From JARFQH01 sp963825595 (GTDB taxonomy: Bacteria > Desulfobacterota > Desulfobacteria > Desulfobacterales > SG8-13): a stretch of DNA of 64,000 bases. Positions 9,751 through 18,300 of this stretch are shown in pieces. Location of the stretch: contig CAWGUE010000013.1 in assembly GCA_963825595.1 (NCBI GenBank), forward strand, positions 62,001 to 126,000. Reading direction: 5' to 3'. Both the position numbers and the translations under genes were made by a program. Under the pieces are notes generated by a model. That model made no database searches. It had not been told where the DNA came from and saw nothing but the letters and a program-made list of their open reading frames with translations. The number at the start of each line of letters is the position of its first letter. Position 1 is the stretch's first letter.

Positions 9751-11091
9751 ATGGCATTAACCGGTATACAGATTTTCAAACTCCTGCCGAAGACCAACTG
9801 CAAGGAATGCGGGGTTCCGACTTGTCTGGCATTTGCCATGAACCTGGCTTCGGGCAAGGCTGAACTCGACAGCTGTCCTTACGTGTCTGATGAAGCCCGC
9901 GAGCAGCTGGCTGAAGCCTCTGCACCGCCCATTCGACCGGTGGTGATCGGCAAGGGTGTGCGCAAGTTGACCGTCGGTGGTGAAACCGTTCAGTACCGCC
10001 ACGAAAAAACATTTTACAATCCCACGGGCCTGGCCGCCTGTGTCGCTTCGGATATATCGCCGGCAGACCTCGAGAAGAAGCTGAAGGTGTGGAATGCCTT
10101 CCAGTTTGAGCGGGTCGGTTTAAACCTTCGTCCCGAACTGGTGGCCCTGAAAGATGTCGGTGGAGACGCGGCCGCTTTTGCCGAAAAAGCGAAGATGATT
10201 GCTGAAAGTTCGGAGTTCAACCTGATTCTTATGACAGAGGATCCCGAGGTCATGAAAGCCGGCATTGAAGCCAGCAAATTCAAGCGGCCCTTGATGTATG
10301 CCGCTACGGCGGGCAATGCCGATGCTTTTGGTGCCCTGGCAAAGGCAAACGACCTGCCGCTTGCCGTCAAGGCTGATTCCGTTGAGGGCCTTGTGCCCTT
10401 GACCGAGAAATTGACGGAAATGGGATTGAAGGATTTGGTGATCGATCCGGGTTCCAGAGAAATCAGGCAATCCTTTTCCGACCAGGTGGCTCTGCGGCGC
10501 GCCGCGTTGAAGGACGGCAACCGGGCGGTCGGGTTCCCGACCATCGTCTTCCCGTGCGAGATGGCTTCCAATCTTGACGTCGAAACCATGATCGGGGCCA
10601 TGTACGTGGCCAAGTACGGTGGGATCGTCGTCTTTTCGGATTTCAACAGCGAAAGCCTTTTCCCGCTGCTGCTCGAACGGCTGAACATTTACACCGATCC
10701 ACAGCGCCCGATGACCGTGACAGAGGGTATCTACGAAATCGGCAACCCAAATGAAAATTCACCGGTAATGGTCACGACCAACTTCGCCCTGACCTACTTT
10801 ATCGTATCCGGTGAAATCGAAGGCAGCCGCGTTCCTTCCTGGCTCCTGATTAAGGACGCCGAAGGCCTTTCGGTTATGACCGCCTGGGCCGCCGGAAAAT
10901 TTTCCGGTGACGATGTCGGGATGTTCATAAAAAAGAGTGGTATTGCCGATAAAGTCAAACACCAGGAAGTCATCATTCCGGGCTATGCCGCTGCCATAGC
11001 CGGCGACGTGGAGGAGGAGCTGCCCGGCTGGACCATCACCGTGGGACCGCGCGAAGCGGCCCACATCGCCGGGTTTCTCAAGAGCAAGTGA
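9751..11091 (+). CDS. acsC: Corrinoid iron-sulfur protein large subunit (gamma)
   Basis: This subunit binds the corrinoid and a low-potential [4Fe-4S] cluster that reduces it. The cluster ligands Cys17, Cys20, Cys25 and Cys42 (TNCKECGVPTC ... DSCP) occupy the same residue numbers as in the Moorella protein. The TIM-barrel domain follows (about 95-310), then the C-terminal corrinoid-binding Rossmann-like domain (about 325-446; for example MTAWAAGKFSGDDVG). Length 446 is typical. An AGGAGAT ribosome site precedes the ATG. It lies 119 bases after acsB, separated by a hairpin, and is presumably cotranscribed with acsD, its heterodimer partner. Confidence 0.96.
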   Translation: MALTGIQIFKLLPKTNCKECGVPTCLAFAMNLASGKAELDSCPYVSDEAREQLAEASAPPIRPVVIGKGVRKLTVGGETVQYRHEKTFYNPTGLAACVASDISPADLEKKLKVWNAFQFERVGLNLRPELVALKDVGGDAAAFAEKAKMIAESSEFNLILMTEDPEVMKAGIEASKFKRPLMYAATAGNADAFGALAKANDLPLAVKADSVEGLVPLTEKLTEMGLKDLVIDPGSREIRQSFSDQVALRRAALKDGNRAVGFPTIVFPCEMASNLDVETMIGAMYVAKYGGIVVFSDFNSESLFPLLLERLNIYTDPQRPMTVTEGIYEIGNPNENSPVMVTTNFALTYFIVSGEIEGSRVPSWLLIKDAEGLSVMTAWAAGKFSGDDVGMFIKKSGIADKVKHQEVIIPGYAAAIAGDVEEELPGWTITVGPREAAHIAGFLKSK

Positions 11092-11099
11092 CAACAGCG

Positions 11100-11140
11100 T
11101 GCCGGTTGAAGGACGGCCATCAGTTATTCTTCAACCGGCA
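11100..11140 (+). other. Intercistronic hairpin between acsC and acsE
   Basis: A perfect 12-bp stem joins TGCCGGTTGAAG (11100-11111) to CTTCAACCGGCA (11129-11140), starting 8 bases after the acsC stop. No T-run follows. With the acsB-acsC hairpin it shows that each late gap in this operon carries a strong stem. Confidence 0.6.
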
Positions 11141-11182
11141 GCCGGATAACATTATCGACAAGCCAGATAGGAGGGAGTGCCA

Positions 11183-12079
11183 ATGCTGCTGATAGGCGAA
11201 AGTTTAAACGTTATTTCGAAAAAAATCGGAAAAGCGTTCAAAGAACGTGATCCCAAACCAATTCGAGAGGAAGCCCTTTTCCAGCGTAAAAAGGAAATGG
11301 ACTTCATCGACATCAACCTGGGACCGGCAAAGAAAGACGGGCCCGAATTGATGCCGTGGGTCGTTCAAAACGTACAGGAAGTTGTCGATGATCTTCCCCT
11401 GGCGCTGGACACGTCCAACATTGACGCCATTGAGGCCGCACTCAAGGTGATCAAACCCTCCACGAATGGGGCGTCGCATATGGTCAATTCGATCATGGTG
11501 CGTCCTGAGCGTTACGAGCGGATGGTGCCGATCGCCGCTGAGCATGGCGTGGATTTCATCGCCCTGATGTGGGGTCCCGAGGGATTGCCGCGGGACGAAA
11601 ACGAGCGTGCGGCCCTGTGCGTCGAACTTCTCTACTTCGCCAATGAAGCCGGTATTCCAAACGAGAAAATCTGGGTCGATGGTATCGTCACTCCGGTCAA
11701 CATTCAACAGCCGCAAGCCATAAGCCTGATGGAATTCCAGAAGATGCTGCAGGATATTTCTCCCGGTGCCAAGAGCACCTGCGGCCTGTCCAATATTTCC
11801 AACGGGCCGCCGGACCACTTGCGGCCGATTCTGAACCAGACTTACATGGTCATGCTCGAAAAATGCGGCATGATTTCGGTGATCGCGGATCCGCTGGACG
11901 ACCAGTTGATCGACATCGCCAAAGGCAAACGTCAAGATATTGTCGACCTCATCTACGGTATGATGGACGGCAAAGAGCCGGATATTGCGAGCCTGCCGAA
12001 AGAGCTGCAGGATTATGCCAAAACCGTGAATGTCATTCTTGGCAAATCACTCTATTCTGATTCCTGGCTGGAGCTGTAA
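11183..12079 (+). CDS. acsE: Methyltetrahydrofolate:corrinoid iron-sulfur protein methyltransferase
   Basis: AcsE transfers the methyl group of 5-methyltetrahydrofolate to Co(I) of the AcsCD protein. The whole 298-residue chain is a pterin-binding TIM barrel: MLLIGESLNVISKKIGKAF at the start, FIDINLGPAKKDG, LALDTSNIDAIEAAL (pterin-binding Asp) and CGLSNISNGPPDHLRPILN with the Asn used for pterin protonation. The ATG at 11183 is preferred to a GTG six bases earlier because the AGGAGGG ribosome site is 7 bases from the ATG and only 1 from the GTG. It is the last gene of the acs run and is followed by a terminator. Confidence 0.95.
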   Translation: MLLIGESLNVISKKIGKAFKERDPKPIREEALFQRKKEMDFIDINLGPAKKDGPELMPWVVQNVQEVVDDLPLALDTSNIDAIEAALKVIKPSTNGASHMVNSIMVRPERYERMVPIAAEHGVDFIALMWGPEGLPRDENERAALCVELLYFANEAGIPNEKIWVDGIVTPVNIQQPQAISLMEFQKMLQDISPGAKSTCGLSNISNGPPDHLRPILNQTYMVMLEKCGMISVIADPLDDQLIDIAKGKRQDIVDLIYGMMDGKEPDIASLPKELQDYAKTVNVILGKSLYSDSWLEL

Positions 12080-12192
12080 GTCATTCCAATGGGGCTGCAG
12101 GTTGCGGGTTGCGATTTTTAAGTCAATGTGGTGACGGCGACTCGGAGGATAGACGCAAGCTCTATCACCGACAAAGGAAATGAACCAGGGGG

Positions 12193-12228
12193 AAGCCTCG
12201 CTGCGCGCGTCGCATGTGAGGCTTTTCA
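12193..12228 (+). terminator. Likely terminator of the acs operon
   Basis: AAGCCTC (12193-12199) pairs with GAGGCTT (12218-12224) and is followed by TTC and AT-rich sequence, 114 bases after acsE. The T-run is short. Confidence 0.5.
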
Positions 12229-12266
12229 ATTATTGAACAGGTGCCATCGATTTGTATCGATGTCCT

Positions 12267-12475
12267 TATAAGAGGTTTCCAAACCCCATCTAACACCCTC
12301 CCGCCAAAGGTTTACCCGCCTCAGGCGGGCGGATAAATCTCGGTGTTGCGGTCCTTCTCGAACAGCGTCAGAGGGCCCTGTCCCCGGGCACTGGAAACAT
12401 ACGCTCGTGTACGCCGCGTTATTTCCTCGTTCCACGATTTGTCCGTGGACGTGATCTAAGGTTTTGAAACACTAT
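12267..12475 (-). repeat. Family-1 terminal-inverted-repeat element, copy 1
   Basis: About 209 bases bounded by imperfect inverted ends (GGTTTCCAAACCCCATCTAA at the left, reverse complement of TTAGGTTTTGAAAC-like sequence at the right). Inside, GTTTACCCGCCTCAGGCGGG and CGAGCGTATG/GGACCGCAA segments reappear in reverse orientation at 15034-15243. It has no coding capacity, so it is MITE-like. It sits between convergent acsE and the rhodanese gene. Confidence 0.7.
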
Positions 12476-12488
12476 CTGATCGGCAATG

Positions 12489-13004
12489 TCAAAAAGTTCC
12501 CCGACCTGCCGGAAGTTCGTTCCGCTCCCACTCACCCCAACCGTCTCTGAGATGATACACTTTGTCAAAACCGGCCAGGATGAGTTTTTCAGCCAGGTTT
12601 TGCGACAGGGTGCAGGCCTTTCCCTCACAATAGGTGATCAGCACGGTATCCGGGGCGGTCGCCGCCAGAAAGGGGCCGATGTAGTCTTCGAAACTTTGAT
12701 CGGGGATGTTTATCGCACCGTCAATATGGCCGTTCCGATAATCCTCAGGCGAGCGGGCATCCACAAAAAGGGCAGACCCTTTTCGGAAGCGGTCGATCGC
12801 CTCGTCCAAAGAAATTTCCCGGACGCCTGCAACCGTTTCCGGTTTATCTAAAATGGTGGGTGGTTCGACGGGGAGAGGCGTGGGCCCCAGGATGTCGAGG
12901 GATTTTTGCCTGGTCAAGTTGATTCCGAATGCCAGGCATCCCGCAAGGATAAGGATTCCCAGCGATTCCCGGAACCCTTTCCGCAGAAGTTTTTTGAGTG
13001 ACAT
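12489..13004 (-). CDS. Membrane-anchored rhodanese-domain protein
   Basis: About 171 residues. A single N-terminal membrane segment (GILILAGCLAFGI, about residues 15-30) anchors the protein. A rhodanese fold at about 60-165 follows, with VDARSPEDYRNGHIDGAINIP and the active-site loop TYCEGKAC, whose first Cys would carry the persulfide. The domain should face the periplasm and may handle sulfur transfer or redox of sulfur carriers. The ATG at 13004 is chosen because an AGAGAAG ribosome site precedes it; an in-frame ATG 8 codons earlier lacks one. Substrate unknown. It is followed, after 81 bases, by the HD-GYP gene on the same strand upstream. Confidence 0.8.
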   Translation of the reverse strand: MSLKKLLRKGFRESLGILILAGCLAFGINLTRQKSLDILGPTPLPVEPPTILDKPETVAGVREISLDEAIDRFRKGSALFVDARSPEDYRNGHIDGAINIPDQSFEDYIGPFLAATAPDTVLITYCEGKACTLSQNLAEKLILAGFDKVYHLRDGWGEWERNELPAGRGTF

Positions 13005-13085
13005 GGTTCTTCTCTTAAAACCCGGCAAAGATAGATGGCCGTCCGGGTTTCTGCAGCTTATGCTGCTGAAAAACGGATAGACCGG

Positions 13086-14525
13086 TCACAAATCCTGCCG
13101 GATGGCTTGTTGCACATATGCCGGCAGTTGGTCGTAGATTTCGATTGGATTTCGCAGCGGTTTGCGGCGGTCAATCCGCATGCCGTTGGCCTCGGCTTCC
13201 GGTTTCCCCAGATCTATGGGGTCCGGTTTGGTTCGCAGCGGGTGACCGCTGGTATCGGTAACCGGCAGAACGATCGGCCCCTCTCCGGTCAATACATAGC
13301 ACATCTGTCCGTTCCGCAGCGAGATGATACTTCCGGGCGGACAAATCCCCAGGGTTTTTACAAACGAGTGCAGTATGAACTGCAGCATCCGGTCCTTTTC
13401 GGCGTATTTGCGGTATATTTCCGTTACAACGCTTACCGGATTGAGGGCCTCTTTGTAACACCTTTTCGAAGTCATTGCATCATAGATGTCGACCAGTTTC
13501 GCTACCTTAACAAAAGGCGGCAGCTCTATCGGCAGTTTGTCGGTCGGATAGCAGTTGGTCTCACCGCGGTGCAGGGCACTGTGATGATACTTCACGACGG
13601 TCTCGACGGTCAGGTTTTTGAGTTGGTTGCGGTTAAGGATGTCGACCCCTTTTTCGTACGAATGGGTCTTGACGAGCTCAAATTCCTCTGCTGACAGACG
13701 CCCGGGTTTGTTTAGAATCTCGCCCGGTATGAGGACCTTGCCGATATCATGCAGAAAATAACCGATGGAAATGTCCTGAAGATCTGTTGGCAGGTAGTTG
13801 ATAAATGACTCCCTGTTAGGATCCTGGGAGTGGTTTGAATTGCCGGCAAAAAAATCGTTGAGAAAGTTGTTGACGATTTCCGAGAAGTGGTCGTTGAAGC
13901 GGTTCAACACAGCCGTGCCGATAGTGCAGACGTTCACGGAGTGGTTATAAAGGTAATCATCGTATGAGAAGATCTCCTTGGTCAAATATATGAAAGCCGA
14001 ACTGTTGCGTGTGAGAAAATTGAAGATGTCGGATACGGTGTGTTCGACCAGGGTGAAATCGAACTCACCTCCTGTCCTGCGAATATCTGAAATGACCTGC
14101 TTAATGCTTTCCTTGGCCTTGTGGTATTTCGAGACGGCTTCGGATTTTTGCCGGTTGATTTCCCTGATCTTGAATTCGACATCCGACAGCTCCGAATGAC
14201 GATCGGTGGTGGTGGAGCCATCGCGTTTTGCCCCGGAGACGGAGAGGGGATTTCCATTGCCGTCCCACATGCCGCCGGTTGTCCCGGGATCGATTTCGAG
14301 ATGAGTGATTCCAAATGTTTTGATGGTCAGGAGCGTGCGGACCTTGCTGACCGGGACATGTTTTTCCAATAGCAGGACGCCATTTGAATTGAGTATGTCA
14401 ACGCCGGTTTTGATTATTCCGCCGTTACTCACAATGTCGATGAGGACATCGATATCGATGCGTTGTTTCAAGATCCACCGTCCTTCCGGTTCAGGAGGTG
14501 CCGGTTCTGGATTCGCAATATCCAT
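13086..14525 (-). CDS. HD-GYP-family protein with a degenerate GYP motif
   Basis: HD-GYP domains hydrolyse cyclic di-GMP or act as degenerate sensors. The start at 14525 gives 479 residues. An N-terminal DUF3391-like region (about 20-100) precedes the HD domain: the conserved HDIGK is present (YFLHDIGKVLIPGEILNKPG), as are THSYEKG and YDAMTSKRCY. The second signature, normally HHE..DG.GYP, reads HHSALHRGETNCYP, so the Gly-Tyr-Pro and preceding Asp-Gly are altered. This is expected to change or lose phosphodiesterase activity, as in other non-canonical HD-GYP proteins. Upstream in-frame sequence to 14747 lacks a ribosome site and family similarity. Confidence 0.82.
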   Translation of the reverse strand: MDIANPEPAPPEPEGRWILKQRIDIDVLIDIVSNGGIIKTGVDILNSNGVLLLEKHVPVSKVRTLLTIKTFGITHLEIDPGTTGGMWDGNGNPLSVSGAKRDGSTTTDRHSELSDVEFKIREINRQKSEAVSKYHKAKESIKQVISDIRRTGGEFDFTLVEHTVSDIFNFLTRNSSAFIYLTKEIFSYDDYLYNHSVNVCTIGTAVLNRFNDHFSEIVNNFLNDFFAGNSNHSQDPNRESFINYLPTDLQDISIGYFLHDIGKVLIPGEILNKPGRLSAEEFELVKTHSYEKGVDILNRNQLKNLTVETVVKYHHSALHRGETNCYPTDKLPIELPPFVKVAKLVDIYDAMTSKRCYKEALNPVSVVTEIYRKYAEKDRMLQFILHSFVKTLGICPPGSIISLRNGQMCYVLTGEGPIVLPVTDTSGHPLRTKPDPIDLGKPEAEANGMRIDRRKPLRNPIEIYDQLPAYVQQAIRQDL

Positions 14526-15033
14526 CCGGCACAATAAAATTATTGCAGGAGACGGATGCCGTCCGGTATGAAAACCTGGGTTGTGAAATGGGAGCAAAGA
14601 TGATCTTTGTGTAAAATACCTAATAGGATGTATATCGGGATTTTGGCAGCGGTTCTTTAGCGGCGGCAGAAAAATATCGCTCAAATTTCCCGCAGGGCCA
14701 TTGGCACATATAGGACTCACCGCATTGGAATTCTCAGCACCACGCATAATTCATGGGTATCTGGTCATTTGAAAAAGCATGATATCCAGGCGCTATCCTG
14801 TCCTTTACAGGCAAATTTTGAGCGTTCACGACGGCGATTGGCGGTTATAGAATAATAATGATAGAATATTTGCCTTGCGGGAAGCGTGAAATGAGCGCGG
14901 CAGGGCCTTTTAATCGTTTCTAAACCAGAACGCAATCCCCCGGTTCTTCGCTTGGATCTGCGAAAACAACCTGCAGCTTCCTTTTGGGATTGCGGGAAGC
15001 CTTGAAAACGATGAGAACCTTTGTTAGCCTAAA
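14526..15033. other. Intergenic region, no gene recognised
   Basis: This 500-base gap separates the divergent HD-GYP and dikinase-like genes. It is mixed in composition and holds no coding frame that I can support. It should contain the HD-GYP promoter on the minus strand. Confidence 0.4.
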
Positions 15034-15243
15034 AGTGGTATTAAAACCTCAGATCACGCCCAAGTGCAAGGCATGGGACGACGAAAAAACGCAGCATACA
15101 CGAGCGTATGTACTCAGCGTCAGGGGGGGCCCCCTGACGCTGACCGAGCAGGACCGCAACGCCGTGACTTGTCCGCCCGCCTGAGGCGGGTAAACCTTTG
15201 GCGGATGGGGCGTTAGATGGGGTTTTAAAACCACCTATTGAGT
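15034..15243 (+). repeat. Family-1 terminal-inverted-repeat element, copy 2
   Basis: Inverted relative to copy 1 (12267-12475). The ends read AGTGGTATTAAAACCTCAGA and GATGGGGTTTTAAAACCACC. Shared internal blocks include GCATACACGAGCGTATGTAC, AGCAGGACCGCAACGCC and CGCCTGAGGCGGGTAAACC. It ends 60 bases before the dikinase-like gene, so it may supply part of that leader. Confidence 0.72.
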
Positions 15244-15306
15244 CCATCCTCAATAGGTCAAACAGTTCGGAAGAATTCCGCCCCTGATTTGTGGAGACTG
15301 GCGTAT

Positions 15307-18300
15307 ATGATCAAGTCCAAAGCGCTCGAAGTCAATCTGGCCAGCTATCGGGTCGATGTCAGCATCGATGATAAGTACGCAACGCTGCAGGATATTATGT
15401 CCCGGTACTATGGCTTGACGGAAGGATTCAACACCTTCTTGAAGGAACTGTCCCATCCTTACCGCAACTGGAATTTCATCATTTCTGAAGCCAGACGATA
15501 CACCCTCGAATACTTCCACCTCATGGACGACCACACCGACGGCCCGGAAGGCGCCCGGCTTTTTGTCGAGATTTTCATCGACGCCATCAATGCGGCCAGG
15601 GAGGACGTCGTCAAGGTCGAAGCTGTCGACAATCTCGTGCTGTTTCTTCAAAAGATAATCAACGACTCTCGTTCCGGGCTCGATCGTTTTGTACCGGTTC
15701 TCAACGAGGCTTTCGCCGGCATCCGGCATCTTAACGATGAATCCTTTTTCCTCTTCGTTAAAAGCTTTTATCAGCTCAAGCGGCTGGGGGAGATGCTGTT
15801 GCACAAAGCAGATCGGATCGATGGCGGCTTCGAGGCGATCAACACACTGCTGCTGCGGTATTTGCAGAGCAATTACGCCTACTGGCTTGCCGTCAGGGAT
15901 CCACTCGACTGGTTTGAAGCCGAGGCCAGGGAAACGGACGAGTTGGGCAGTCTCAAGCATGTTACCCCTATCTTTGCCGAAATTACCCAAAACCGGATAA
16001 GGAACCTCGAAGCCCGACGAAGCGACATTGGCACCAAGTGGCCGGTCGATTCTCCCGAATTACTGCAGGAACTGCTCACACTGGCGGGATACGGCCAAAT
16101 CGTTGAGATATACCGTCAGACACCTCAGAACCTTCTGGCCGCAGGAGGAAAAGCCCACGGAAATCAATGGAAAATAATTTTCCTGTTTCACATGATGGCC
16201 ACTCCCGGGCTCACTATCATTCACGAGGAGGTTTTGCGTGACATTAACCGAACGGTCAGTTGGCTTATTGAAAACGAATCGGATCTGAACATCCGCAGAC
16301 TGATCCGCAAGACCTTCACCATCCTTAAGAAACAGGCGCTCAGTTACCCGGCCACGGCTCTGAACGGTGTCCTGAATATGGGCAAGGGGGTCTACCGAAC
16401 CGATGACAGCGAACTGGTTAATTATTTTATCGACCAGGTCATTGAGTTGCCGTTTCAAACACCGCGCATCAGTGGTGTTGGCGAAGACTGGCAGATCAAG
16501 GTTAACAAGGCCCACATCCAAAATATTCGGACCTGGCTGGCGTTGATCGAATTGAACCCCAAATGGTCGACCCGGCTTATCTCGGTTCTCATCATCCATC
16601 TGGCACTGGGTGGCGTGTTTTTAAAGGACACCGATCTCTTCCCCCGGGACATCACACGTTTGTTGAACAGGGACATCGGTCCGGTTTACAATCTGGTCAA
16701 ACAACTGACACGACTGTTCCCGACCTACTTCAATGATATCGGCGCCGAAGGACGACTTCGCGACATATCGACCCGTATCGATGAAATAATGCGACGCCGA
16801 GACCCCCTGATCCACTTTCTGCGCAAGCAAAGTCATGTTGAGAGCAGCAACCAGATTATCGCCTTCATGGAAGCGACGATTTATTTCTGGGCGACGCGCG
16901 ACAAGAAGATGTTGAAACAGGTCGTCCCGTCCGATATCTACGAACGGATCGACACCCACGGACCTTATATCGACGGGGTCCACGCCATCATGGTCCAATT
17001 GAAGCGCAAAGAAATCGATCTCCAGACTCTGCTGACGCTTAAGGAAGATCAGCTCCGTCGACTGATTGACGATATGAATGGCGAGATGACCGGGGAAGAT
17101 CGTCAGCGGGTGGTTCTGCTGGTCGCTTTTTACAAATTGCTTCACCAAAAATACAGTGTCGATTACGTCGAATTAAAGAGTTATATATCGCAGTTATCCA
17201 CCGAGGCCTTTCCGGATCTCAAGCGGCTGCGAAACGCTCTTGCGGAGCAGGATCTGAAAAAGAAGCTGTTCCTGTTGTTGGAATATCTGGGGCAGCTCAA
17301 GGGCATTATTCTTTCAACCGAGAAGTTTGAAATTCGGGAGGATATTTACAGGAAAAGACATATTACGATCGATATCCCATCCATGTATGGCAGTTATCAC
17401 GAGCTGAAATTCGATGCCCTTGGATTGACGTATCGCATGGAGTCTTTGGTCAACGTTCTCTTTGAAGAATTGATCGAAAGCATCGATCTGAGCCTGATCA
17501 CCAAGGCAACCTTTTACCAGATCTATGCCCGCCTGCGCCTCTTTGACAAGGCCCTGCGTCTCGATGGGATTTCATCGGTTGAAATCGAACGTCAACTTGA
17601 CCTGTTGGCTCACTCACTGGAAGTAAAAGCGTTCACCTTCACCCAGTACCTGGACATCTTCAAAGGATTCGCCGCCGCCGTTAAAAATATCATCAACGAC
17701 TACTTCCAAAATGTTCACGAAGAAAACCTCGATCGCATTTTGGCACAGATTTCCAGTGACCAAATTCTGTGCAAGTATATTCCCGATGGTTCCGGAGCCA
17801 GTATTGATCGCGAAAAAAACAAGCACCGGATTTCAGAGATTTTTTCCAGGGACCGCATCGCCTTTTCGCTGGGACTCCAGCAACTCGACCGCTTCGTCAG
17901 CCGTATTCTCAATATTCTGTTCCTGCAGGCGGACAAACTCCCGAAAGACAAACTACACCAACTGTTGATCTACGATCCCGATAACGCAATGACCTCCATC
18001 TCCAAGCCGGACAACCGGGTCACGGGGCTCATCTACCTGGGCAATAAGGGATTCAACCTCGTTGTGCTGCAGAGTTTGGGGTTGCCTGTCCCGCCCGGTT
18101 TTATCATTACCACCGAAGTGTTTCGCTGCCGCCAAGTCATTGACAGCTACCGGCCGGCAGAGAAGAACTTCAAGGACCAGATTGCCAGGCACATCATCTT
18201 GCTCGAAAAAATGACCGGCAAGATTTTCGGCAATCCTGAAAATCCGCTCCTATTTTCAGTTCGCAGCGGCTCCTCCATTTCCCAGCCCGGAATGATGGAT

